Shown in pieces: positions 54,828 to 61,894 of a DNA stretch of 64,000 bases. Position 1 is the first letter of the stretch; the number at the start of each line of letters is the position of its first letter. Both the position numbers and the translations under genes were made by a program. The notes below the pieces were generated by a model. The model did not search any database. It had not been told where the DNA came from and worked only from the letters and a program-made list of their open reading frames with translations. The stretch is taken from positions 186,001 to 250,000 of the forward strand of contig OZ253663.1 of assembly GCA_965263215.1 (NCBI GenBank), in the 5' to 3' direction. This stretch comes from UBA1672 sp965263215. GTDB lineage: Bacteria > Pseudomonadota > Alphaproteobacteria > Micavibrionales > Micavibrionaceae.

Positions 54828-55619
54828 TTAATCAAAGCGTTCTACAGGATTTGGACCAAAAGATTGCACCGTCGGCATGATCTCCATGCGGTTGACGTTG
54901 AAATATGGCGGCAGTGTTGCGCTCCAGACCACAGCCTCCGCCACATCGTCCGCTGTCATGTTGTTTGTGTTGGCGTAAACATTTGCCGCTTTTTCTTTAT
55001 CGCCCTTAAAACGAACATCAGAAAATTGCGTCTGGATCATCCCCGGTTCAATATTGGTCACACGAATATTTGTGCCTTGTAAATCCGCGCGCAAAGCCAA
55101 GGAAAACTGCTTTACGAAGGCCTTGGTCGCACAATATACATTCCCGCCCGGATACGGGTAATTACCCGCCGTTGACCCGATATTGATAATGTGGCCTGCC
55201 TTGCGCTCTGCCATATCGCCTAAAATCAAACGCGTCATACGGATCAACGCAGTATTATTCACCGCGATCATCGTTTCCCAATCTTCCAGATCGCATTTAT
55301 GTGCAGGCTCAAGCCCAAGGGCTAAACCCGCATTATTGATAAGAAGGTCAATTGCCTGAAAATCTTTCGGGATAGATGCCACTTCCCTTTCCATACTTTC
55401 CTTGTTCGTGATATTAAAAATACACGCATGCACAGGCACTCTATATTCATCACGAATACTCTGCTGTAAATCCGCAACTTTTTCACCATTACGACCGACA
55501 ATAATAAGTTGACTGCCAAGCGCCGCAAAGCGCTTCGCAAAGGCGGTTCCGAAATCACCAGTCGCGCCAGTGATCATAACGGTTTTTGGAACATGCGGAT
55601 GACGATTTTGGTAGGTCAT
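54828..55619 (-). CDS. Short-chain dehydrogenase, YdfG-like
   Basis: A 263-residue NAD(P)-dependent SDR with a Rossmann start MITGATGDFGTAFA, NNAGLALGLEPAH, the catalytic Ser/Tyr/Lys triad in NIGSTAGNYPYPGGNVYCATKA, and the substrate-side block IEPGMIQTQFSDVRFKGD. The LALGLEPAH and QFSDVRF blocks match the YdfG type, which reduces 3-hydroxy acids and malonic semialdehyde. Its start overlaps the small membrane ORF by four bases (ATGA). Its presence in the oxidase cluster is unusual. Confidence 0.85.
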   Translation of the reverse strand: MTYQNRHPHVPKTVMITGATGDFGTAFAKRFAALGSQLIIVGRNGEKVADLQQSIRDEYRVPVHACIFNITNKESMEREVASIPKDFQAIDLLINNAGLALGLEPAHKCDLEDWETMIAVNNTALIRMTRLILGDMAERKAGHIINIGSTAGNYPYPGGNVYCATKAFVKQFSLALRADLQGTNIRVTNIEPGMIQTQFSDVRFKGDKEKAANVYANTNNMTADDVAEAVVWSATLPPYFNVNRMEIMPTVQSFGPNPVERFD

Positions 55620-55735
55620 GATCCACTCATTTTAAGCAACGTAATCACGAAAAACAAAACCACAAGGGCAAATATAATCGCCAGAACGGTATAGTTCTTT
55701 TTGGCCTTTTTCTTATGAAGTTCACTATGCGGCAT
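55616..55735 (-). CDS. 39-residue membrane protein after ctaB (CoxF-like)
   Basis: This ORF is short, but its coupling supports it. It starts 11 bases inside the end of ctaB and its stop overlaps the ydfG start by four bases. The N-terminus is Lys-rich (HKKKAKKNY) and residues 16-34 are one strong helix (TVLAIIFALVVLFFVITLL). A tiny single-helix protein between ctaB and ctaG is a standing feature of alphaproteobacterial cta operons, and this fits it in size and topology. Confidence 0.75.
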   Translation of the reverse strand: MPHSELHKKKAKKNYTVLAIIFALVVLFFVITLLKMSGS

Positions 55736-56636
55736 CAATCATCACCATCAAAAATAATGCAAATAAATAAAACACGGAATACCCGAACATGGAACGCGCG
55801 AATTTCAGATCATCCGAACGCAAAACCTTAACCGCCGTGACAACGAAAAAGCCACTGAGCACAACCGCACTCGCGCCATATAGAACCCCAGAATACCCCA
55901 ATATATAAGGCAACAAGGTTATCGGGAACAGGATAAGGGTATAAACCAACATCTGAATTTTGGTGGATCGTTCACCCGCAATCACAGGCATCATCGGAAT
56001 TTTTGCGCGTTTATAATCTTCATTCGCGTATAGTGATAAAGCCCAGAAATGCGGCGGCGTCCAAAAGAAAATAATGGCAAACAAAATAACTGAAGGCCAT
56101 GCAATATCACCCGTTACGGCCGCCCAGCCAACCATCGGCGGGAAGGCCCCTGCCGCACCGCCAATCACAATGTTTTGGGGCGTAGAGCGTTTCAGCCACA
56201 TTGTATAAATCAAAACATAGAAAAGATTGGCAAAGGCCAATATGCCTGCCGCCATCCAGTTCAAGGCCATGCCCATAATCATCACGGAGAAGAACGATAA
56301 CACAATACCAAAAGTAAGCGCTTCGTCTGCATCAACACGTCCCATCGGAATCGGGCGGCCACGTGTGCGGTTCATCACGGCATCAATATCGCGGTCATAC
56401 CACATATTAATCGCGCCCGCCGCGCCCGCATTAATCGCAAGACACATCATCGAAATTATAATAAGGACAGGGTGCATCTCCGCCATGCCCGGCGCTATCC
56501 AAAGCCCGGCAAATCCGGAAAAAACCACAAGGCTCATGACGCGCGGCTTCAACAGCGCGACATAATCAGAAACGCGAGACTCTCGCCCCTGCTCCTGCTC
56601 ACTATATGCCATATTATTTGCGATCACGTTGCTCAT
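55725..56636 (-). CDS. ctaB: Protoheme IX farnesyltransferase (heme O synthase)
   Basis: Adds a farnesyl group to heme b to make heme o, the precursor of heme a. The 303-residue UbiA-superfamily protein has about nine helices, NMWYDRDIDAVMNRTRGRPIP as the prenyl-diphosphate site, and YKRAKIPMMPVIAG as the second conserved loop. It lies 130 bases from a divergent plus-strand gene that separates it from ctaD, and it overlaps the 39-residue ORF downstream. Confidence 0.95.
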   Translation of the reverse strand: MSNVIANNMAYSEQEQGRESRVSDYVALLKPRVMSLVVFSGFAGLWIAPGMAEMHPVLIIISMMCLAINAGAAGAINMWYDRDIDAVMNRTRGRPIPMGRVDADEALTFGIVLSFFSVMIMGMALNWMAAGILAFANLFYVLIYTMWLKRSTPQNIVIGGAAGAFPPMVGWAAVTGDIAWPSVILFAIIFFWTPPHFWALSLYANEDYKRAKIPMMPVIAGERSTKIQMLVYTLILFPITLLPYILGYSGVLYGASAVVLSGFFVVTAVKVLRSDDLKFARSMFGYSVFYLFALFLMVMIDAA

Positions 56637-56766
56637 GCCCCTTTATTTATCACGTTTTAAAAAAAGGTCACGTTTTTTTTGCATGAAACAATTTTGGGAA
56701 TTTTCTTGGAATATTTAAAAAGTTTTTATACGATTAGAGATATAAAAATACAAATAGGGGTTAAAC

Positions 56767-57186
56767 ATGGGAAGTATTGATAGTTTTTGGCGAAATACAA
56801 ACGGTATATTTTCTCAATACGATCACGAAGAGATCAGCTATTTAGAGGCAAGCACACTTGTCGAGGCGCAAATTGATAATTTACTGGCCGAGCATTCAAT
56901 TGATTTACCAGATTCCATAACAGAAACAGCGTTCGAAGCGTACGCTGATTTACAGGTTTTTGCATATCAACACGAGGATATATCCTATAGTGAGGCCATG
57001 CGCACAATCGAAGAGCGTGCGATTTACCTGTTTGAAAAAACCAAATCTCCGCAAGAAATAGAAGCCATACAAAAACCATATCAAGATGCCTTAAACGGGG
57101 AAGATGAGAAACAAAATTTTGACGTGCCGCAGCATGATGATGGTGGTGATCGCCCCGGATTTTTCGGCCCGTTTTCATTAAACTGA
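56767..57186 (+). CDS. Hypothetical acidic protein on the opposite strand within the cta cluster
   Basis: A 139-residue soluble protein, acidic and helical, with two similar-looking segments (SQYDHEEISYLEASTLVEAQI about 16-36 and AYQHEDISYSEAMRTIEER about 68-86), which suggests an internal duplication. It ends in a Gly/Pro-rich tail. AGGGG lies nine bases before the start. No family is recognised. It sits head-to-head with ctaB and tail-to-tail with ctaD across a bidirectional terminator, so it is an insertion into the operon. Confidence 0.6.
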   Translation: MGSIDSFWRNTNGIFSQYDHEEISYLEASTLVEAQIDNLLAEHSIDLPDSITETAFEAYADLQVFAYQHEDISYSEAMRTIEERAIYLFEKTKSPQEIEAIQKPYQDALNGEDEKQNFDVPQHDDGGDRPGFFGPFSLN

Positions 57187-57212
57187 GGTCAATTAAGGCC
57201 CGAATTCTAATA

Positions 57213-57238
57213 AAAAAGCCCCGAAATTCGGGGCTTTT
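57213..57238. terminator. Bidirectional terminator between the 56767 gene and ctaD
   Basis: AAAAGCCCCGAA mirrors TTCGGGGCTTTT around a central A. It is a near-perfect GC stem with A and T flanks on both sides, serving both convergent genes. Confidence 0.85.
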
Positions 57239-57259
57239 ATTTAACTATTGAATTTTGTT

Positions 57260-58852
57260 TTATTTCACCTTCGGCTGAATGTCGAATTGGTGGAATGGCG
57301 GCGGTGAAGACACAGACCATTCGAGCGTAAAGCTCTGCGGTTGTACGTCCCAGTAATTGTCGCTCGCCTTCTTACCGAAGAACATTGTATATAACGCCAC
57401 AAACACAAACCACAATGTTGCAATACCTGTTAGATACGCACCATAAGATGATATCTGGTTCCAATGTTCAAACGCATCAGGATAATCAATGATACGACGC
57501 GGCATGCCCTGTAATCCCAAGAAGTGTTGCGGGAAGAAAATCATATTCACACCGATAAATGTCATCCAGAAATGAACCTGCCCCATCCATTCAGGGATCA
57601 TCTTACCAAACATTTTACCTGCCCAATAATAATAGCCCGCGAACAACGCAAACACAGCGCCAAGCGAAAGAACATAGTGGAAGTGCGCAACTACATAATA
57701 TGTGTCATGCAACGCCACATCCATACCCGCATTGGCCAGAACAACACCTGTTACACCACCAAGGGTGAACAGGAAGATAAAGCCAATCGCCCAAAGCATC
57801 GGCACCTTAAAGGTGATCGAACCGCCCCACATCGTCGCAATCCATGAGAAGATCTTAATCCCTGTCGGTACCGCAATAATCAACGTCGCCGCGGTAAAGT
57901 ATGCGCGTGTATCAACGCTCATCCCGACTGTGTACATGTGGTGTGCCCACACGACAAAACCAACAACACCAATGGCAACCATCGCATAAGCCATTCCCAA
58001 ATATCCGAAAATCGGACGTTGAGAGAATGTGGAAACAATGTGTGAGATAATACCAAAGGCCGGCAAAATCATGATGTAAACTTCAGGGTGTCCAAAGAAC
58101 CAGAATAAATGTTGGAACAGAATAGGATCACCACCACCTTCAGGAACGAAGAAGGATGTACCAAAATTTCTATCCGTGAGCAGCATCGTAATCGCGCCAC
58201 CAAGGACAGGTACGGCCAGCACAAGCAAGAAGGATGTCACCAACATCGCCCAAACAAATAAAGGCATTTTATGCAATGTCATGCCCGGTGCACGCATATT
58301 GAAAATTGTTGTAATGAAGTTCGCCGCACCTAGGATGGAACTCGCCCCCGCCAAGTGCAGGGCAAAGATCGCCATATCTACCCCCATACCGGAATGCCCC
58401 AGCGCCCCCGATAACGGCGGATAAATGGTCCATCCCGTACCCGCGCCTCCGCCAACAAAAGCAGACCCAAGAAGTAAAAGGAATGCAGGCACAATCAGCC
58501 AGAAAGAAATATTGTTCAAACGCGGGAACGCCATATCAGGCGCGCCAATCATAAGCGGCACAAACCAGTTACCGAAACCACCGATAAGACCGGGCATAAC
58601 CACGAAGAAAACCATGATTAATCCGTGCGCGGTGATAATAACATTCCACAAATGACCATCAGGCTCACCCGCAGTTGTCAGAAGGTACTGCACGCCTGGC
58701 TCTTCAAGTTCCAGACGCATAACCATAGAGAAAAATCCGCCAATTATACCCGCGCAAATCGCAAAGATAATATACAGCGTACCGATATCCTTATGGTTGG
58801 TCGACATGAACCAGCGTTCAAAAAATCCGGGCTTGTGGTCGTGGTCACCCAT
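57260..58852 (-). CDS. ctaD: Cytochrome c oxidase subunit I
   Basis: The catalytic subunit, 530 residues and 12 helices, with heme a, heme a3 and CuB. The CuB/Tyr crosslink motif WFFGHPEVYIMILP, HHMYTVGM, and the heme ligands in VVAHFHYVLSLG are present. The K-channel and D-channel regions look normal. It is 31 bases downstream of ctaC. Confidence 0.97.
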   Translation of the reverse strand: MGDHDHKPGFFERWFMSTNHKDIGTLYIIFAICAGIIGGFFSMVMRLELEEPGVQYLLTTAGEPDGHLWNVIITAHGLIMVFFVVMPGLIGGFGNWFVPLMIGAPDMAFPRLNNISFWLIVPAFLLLLGSAFVGGGAGTGWTIYPPLSGALGHSGMGVDMAIFALHLAGASSILGAANFITTIFNMRAPGMTLHKMPLFVWAMLVTSFLLVLAVPVLGGAITMLLTDRNFGTSFFVPEGGGDPILFQHLFWFFGHPEVYIMILPAFGIISHIVSTFSQRPIFGYLGMAYAMVAIGVVGFVVWAHHMYTVGMSVDTRAYFTAATLIIAVPTGIKIFSWIATMWGGSITFKVPMLWAIGFIFLFTLGGVTGVVLANAGMDVALHDTYYVVAHFHYVLSLGAVFALFAGYYYWAGKMFGKMIPEWMGQVHFWMTFIGVNMIFFPQHFLGLQGMPRRIIDYPDAFEHWNQISSYGAYLTGIATLWFVFVALYTMFFGKKASDNYWDVQPQSFTLEWSVSSPPPFHQFDIQPKVK

Positions 58853-58883
58853 ATCTTGTCTCTCTTTCCGTTTTATTCTCTTA

Positions 58884-59726
58884 CTATTGCACCAAAGCCG
58901 TCAGCTTGATCGGCGCGTTTGATTTAATCTGGTAATCATTTACCGCGAATTCTTCTTTTGCTTTTTCTACCCATGCTTTGAATTCCTCTTTGGAAACGGC
59001 ATGAATTTCAATAGGCATAAAAGCATGATCTTTTCCGCAAATTTCAGAACATTGACCGTAATATATGCCGGGCTTATGAATACGGAACCATGTTTCATTT
59101 GTTTGCCCCGGTACGGCATCAATCTTTATACCAAAGGCAGGCACCGCCCATGCGTGAATAACATCATTGGCCGTCACAAGAATTGAAATATCAGTGTCCA
59201 CAGGTAAAACAACGACATTATCTGTAGACAATAATCTTTTCTGATCCGACTTTAATTCTTCGGTCGGCACCATGTAAGAATTAAAGGCAATGCCATCATG
59301 ATCAGGATACTCATACCCCCAATACCATTGATACCCTGTGATTTTCAGGGTCATTTCAGGCTCGGTGATTTTGTCATTTTCATATAGAATTTTAAAAGAC
59401 GGTACAGCGATAATAATCAGGATAACTACCGGAACGATTGTCCAGACAATCTCTAACAATACATTATGCGTGACGTTCGAAGGTTTTGGGTTCGCTCTTT
59501 TATTGTAACGTATAACAACCCATATCAAGAGCACCAAAACAAAAATTGTGATTGCCGTAATGATAATCAGCAACATATTATGAAATTCATGAATGCGGTC
59601 TTTAGATGATGTTGCCGAAGGCTGAAGATCCATCCCCCAATCCACGGCTTGCGCCAAAACAGGAGATGACAGGAACAAGACAGCTCCCGCGATTGCAAAC
59701 AAAACCGACCACAATTTTAATTTCAT
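58884..59726 (-). CDS. ctaC: Cytochrome c oxidase subunit II
   Basis: Carries the CuA centre that accepts electrons from cytochrome c. A signal peptide (about 1-25, ending LAQA) is followed by two helices (about 46-70 and 85-108) and a C-terminal cupredoxin domain with HAWAVPAFGIKIDAVPG and the CuA motif CSEICGKDHAFMP. About 280 residues, normal length. A GTG at 59735 is in frame, three codons earlier. It leads ctaC-ctaD. Confidence 0.96.
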   Translation of the reverse strand: MKLKLWSVLFAIAGAVLFLSSPVLAQAVDWGMDLQPSATSSKDRIHEFHNMLLIIITAITIFVLVLLIWVVIRYNKRANPKPSNVTHNVLLEIVWTIVPVVILIIIAVPSFKILYENDKITEPEMTLKITGYQWYWGYEYPDHDGIAFNSYMVPTEELKSDQKRLLSTDNVVVLPVDTDISILVTANDVIHAWAVPAFGIKIDAVPGQTNETWFRIHKPGIYYGQCSEICGKDHAFMPIEIHAVSKEEFKAWVEKAKEEFAVNDYQIKSNAPIKLTALVQ

Positions 59727-59864
59727 AACATTCACGCTATATGTTTGTTGTTTTTAAATACTCTATAAAGTAAATATGAAAATTCCTCACAAGGAAATTC
59801 GGACTATAGATATAAACATATCATCCAAAACGCAAGCCTGAACAGGGGCATTTCGTCAATTTTT

Positions 59865-60602
59865 TTAAGTTTCGCACAAGGATATAAATGCCGCATATGA
59901 CAAACACGCAACAGAAGCCGTTTCCGCACGTAATATTGCATCGCCCAACCCAATAGGCTTAACGTTTTCATGCGCTACAATACGGGCCATTTCATCGTTA
60001 TCAAATCCACCTTCAGGCCCCACCAGAAAGGCCGCGTCCTCCTTCATCGGGTAAAATGAGATCGGTTTAGTTTGATCATTACGCTCCAAACACGCATATA
60101 AAGGTACATCTACATTCCGCCCCATCATAACCTCAGAAAGGGTTTGAAGAGGGTGCAGAACGGGAATATCCAAACGCTCTGATTGTTCGGCGGCCTCTAT
60201 AATATGGGCGCTCATACGCTCCTCATTAACTTTTCGCATAACACTGCGGCTCATCAGGACGGGGTGCAAATCCGTCACGCCAAGTTCCACCGACTTTTCA
60301 ATCAAAAAGGCCATGCGCTCCTTTTTAATGGGGGAGAAATAAAGATACCGCGCCGCGCCTGCCTTGGTCTGCGGCCTTGTGCAATCATCCAGAATGATAT
60401 CACCACCCTTTTTCCCGATTGTGTCAATGCGCGCAAGCCATTCGCCATCCTTACCGTTAAACACGCGCAACTGTTCGCCCGAACCTTTGCGCAAGACATT
60501 GCGCAGATAATGCGCCTGGCCCTGTTCAAGCGGGATAACCCCGTTTTGTTCAAAAGGTGCATTGAGGTATAGGCGCGGATGCTTGTATATATGATCTGTC
60601 AT
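59865..60602 (-). CDS. rsmE: 16S rRNA m3U1498 methyltransferase RsmE
   Basis: 245 residues from the ATG at 60602. The longer frame to 60683 lies inside ubiA and is rejected. A PUA-like N-terminal domain (YLRNVLRKGSGEQLRVFNGKDGEW) precedes a SPOUT knot with LIEKSVELGVTDLHPV, EAAEQSERLDIPVL, FLVGPEGGFDNDEM and IGLGDAILRAETA. It methylates U1498 in the small-subunit decoding region. Its start codon overlaps that of divergent ubiA by two bases. Confidence 0.94.
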   Translation of the reverse strand: MTDHIYKHPRLYLNAPFEQNGVIPLEQGQAHYLRNVLRKGSGEQLRVFNGKDGEWLARIDTIGKKGGDIILDDCTRPQTKAGAARYLYFSPIKKERMAFLIEKSVELGVTDLHPVLMSRSVMRKVNEERMSAHIIEAAEQSERLDIPVLHPLQTLSEVMMGRNVDVPLYACLERNDQTKPISFYPMKEDAAFLVGPEGGFDNDEMARIVAHENVKPIGLGDAILRAETASVACLSYAAFISLCET

Positions 60603-61524
60603 GACAAACACAGTAGATACGAAAACATACACCGATATCAAGAGACTTGCGTGGATAGAGAAATTTCTTCCAGAGCATTTCAAACCGTACGCCTATGTGA
60701 TGCGACTGGACAGACCCATCGGGATATGGCTGTTGCTGCTCCCGTCTTTATGGGGGATTGCCTTGGCCTCCGGCGGCTTGGCGCAGATAACGGCGGGTAC
60801 ATTATATATCATTTTTCTGTTTACCATCGGCGCGGTGATTATGCGCGGCGCGGGGTGTGTGATTAATGATTTGTGGGATCGTGATATTGATAAACTGGTG
60901 GAGCGCACCCAAACCCGCCCAATTGCAAGCGGTCAGATTTCAGTGAAACATGCGGTTATGTTTCTGGCGGGGTTATTGCTCTGTGGGTTGGCTATTTTGC
61001 TACAATTTAATCTCATCACCATTATTATGGGGTTTATCACCATCCCGCTGATTATCTCCTACCCTCTTATGAAGCGTGTGACGTGGTGGCCGCAAGCCTT
61101 TTTGGGACTGACCTTTAATTTCGGCGCGTTGATGGGGTGGAGCGCGATTGCGGGAGGGTTAGGTACGCCCGCGATTCTGCTTTATCTCGGCGCAATCCTC
61201 TGGACGATTGGCTATGACACCATCTACGCGCATCAGGATAAAGATGATGATGCGCTGATCGGCGTGAAGTCTACGGCCTTGAAATTCAAGGATAATGGCA
61301 AGAGATGGGTCTCCATATTCTACCTTGTATCTTTTATTTTAGCTGCTGGAGCAGTTTTTATTGGCAACAATGTATCATTACTTTCAGGCATTGCCTTAAT
61401 TGGCCTCGCCGTTCATTTTACGGGGCAAATCATGACATGGACGCCCGACAACCACGAAAGCTCCCTCAGAGTATTTAAATCAAACCGTAACGCGGGGCTG
61501 CTGATTTTACTGGCGTGTCTGTAA
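60601..61524 (+). CDS. ubiA: 4-hydroxybenzoate polyprenyltransferase
   Basis: Attaches the polyprenyl tail to 4-hydroxybenzoate in ubiquinone synthesis. A 307-residue, roughly nine-helix protein with MRLDRPIGIWLLLLPSLWG, the first Asp-rich site GAGCVINDLWDRDIDKLVERT and the second YDTIYAHQDKDDD. The ATG at 60601 shares two bases with the rsmE start, so the upstream signals of each gene lie inside the other. No clear ribosome site is visible before it. Confidence 0.94.
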   Translation: MTNTVDTKTYTDIKRLAWIEKFLPEHFKPYAYVMRLDRPIGIWLLLLPSLWGIALASGGLAQITAGTLYIIFLFTIGAVIMRGAGCVINDLWDRDIDKLVERTQTRPIASGQISVKHAVMFLAGLLLCGLAILLQFNLITIIMGFITIPLIISYPLMKRVTWWPQAFLGLTFNFGALMGWSAIAGGLGTPAILLYLGAILWTIGYDTIYAHQDKDDDALIGVKSTALKFKDNGKRWVSIFYLVSFILAAGAVFIGNNVSLLSGIALIGLAVHFTGQIMTWTPDNHESSLRVFKSNRNAGLLILLACL

Positions 61525-61531
61525 ATAAATT

Positions 61532-61855
61532 TTATAACAGTTCAAAGGAATAGAATTTAAAAGATATCAAGCTATTTTCACGATCAGAAATCTGATAACG
61601 CACACGGTCATGGCCACGATCAAATGTTACTATTTCTAAATGCATAAACTGAACCAAACCACCAGCATCAGCCGTAAGCTCTAAATCACTAATATCGTAA
61701 AATTTAATTACAATAGTGCCTTCTTCAAAGCGCTCATTAACACCTAGCTTTAGAGTAAGGTCGTACTTTAAATTCTGACCATCTATCTCAACATGAATAG
61801 AATGAACGCAATTATGATTAACGAATGTTTCGTTTACTTGAGATAATTCAACCAT
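61532..61855 (-). CDS. Orphan hypothetical protein, beta-rich
   Basis: A 107-residue soluble protein without a signal or helix. The alternating pattern (IHVEIDGQNLKYDLTLKL, TIVIKFYDISDLEL) suggests a beta sandwich and resembles small immunity-type orphans. No family is named. It is convergent with ubiA, seven bases apart, and lies upstream of the dehydrogenase stop side, so it is probably an acquired single gene. Confidence 0.5.
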   Translation of the reverse strand: MVELSQVNETFVNHNCVHSIHVEIDGQNLKYDLTLKLGVNERFEEGTIVIKFYDISDLELTADAGGLVQFMHLEIVTFDRGHDRVRYQISDRENSLISFKFYSFELL

Positions 61856-61894
61856 TATCTAGCCTAAGCGTCGTTCAAAAAACTCTTTTTTGAT

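Noticed and set aside
60603..60683. Longer RsmE N-terminus extending into ubiA
   Set aside because: The added residues are a hydrophobic out-of-family extension antisense to conserved UbiA codons.
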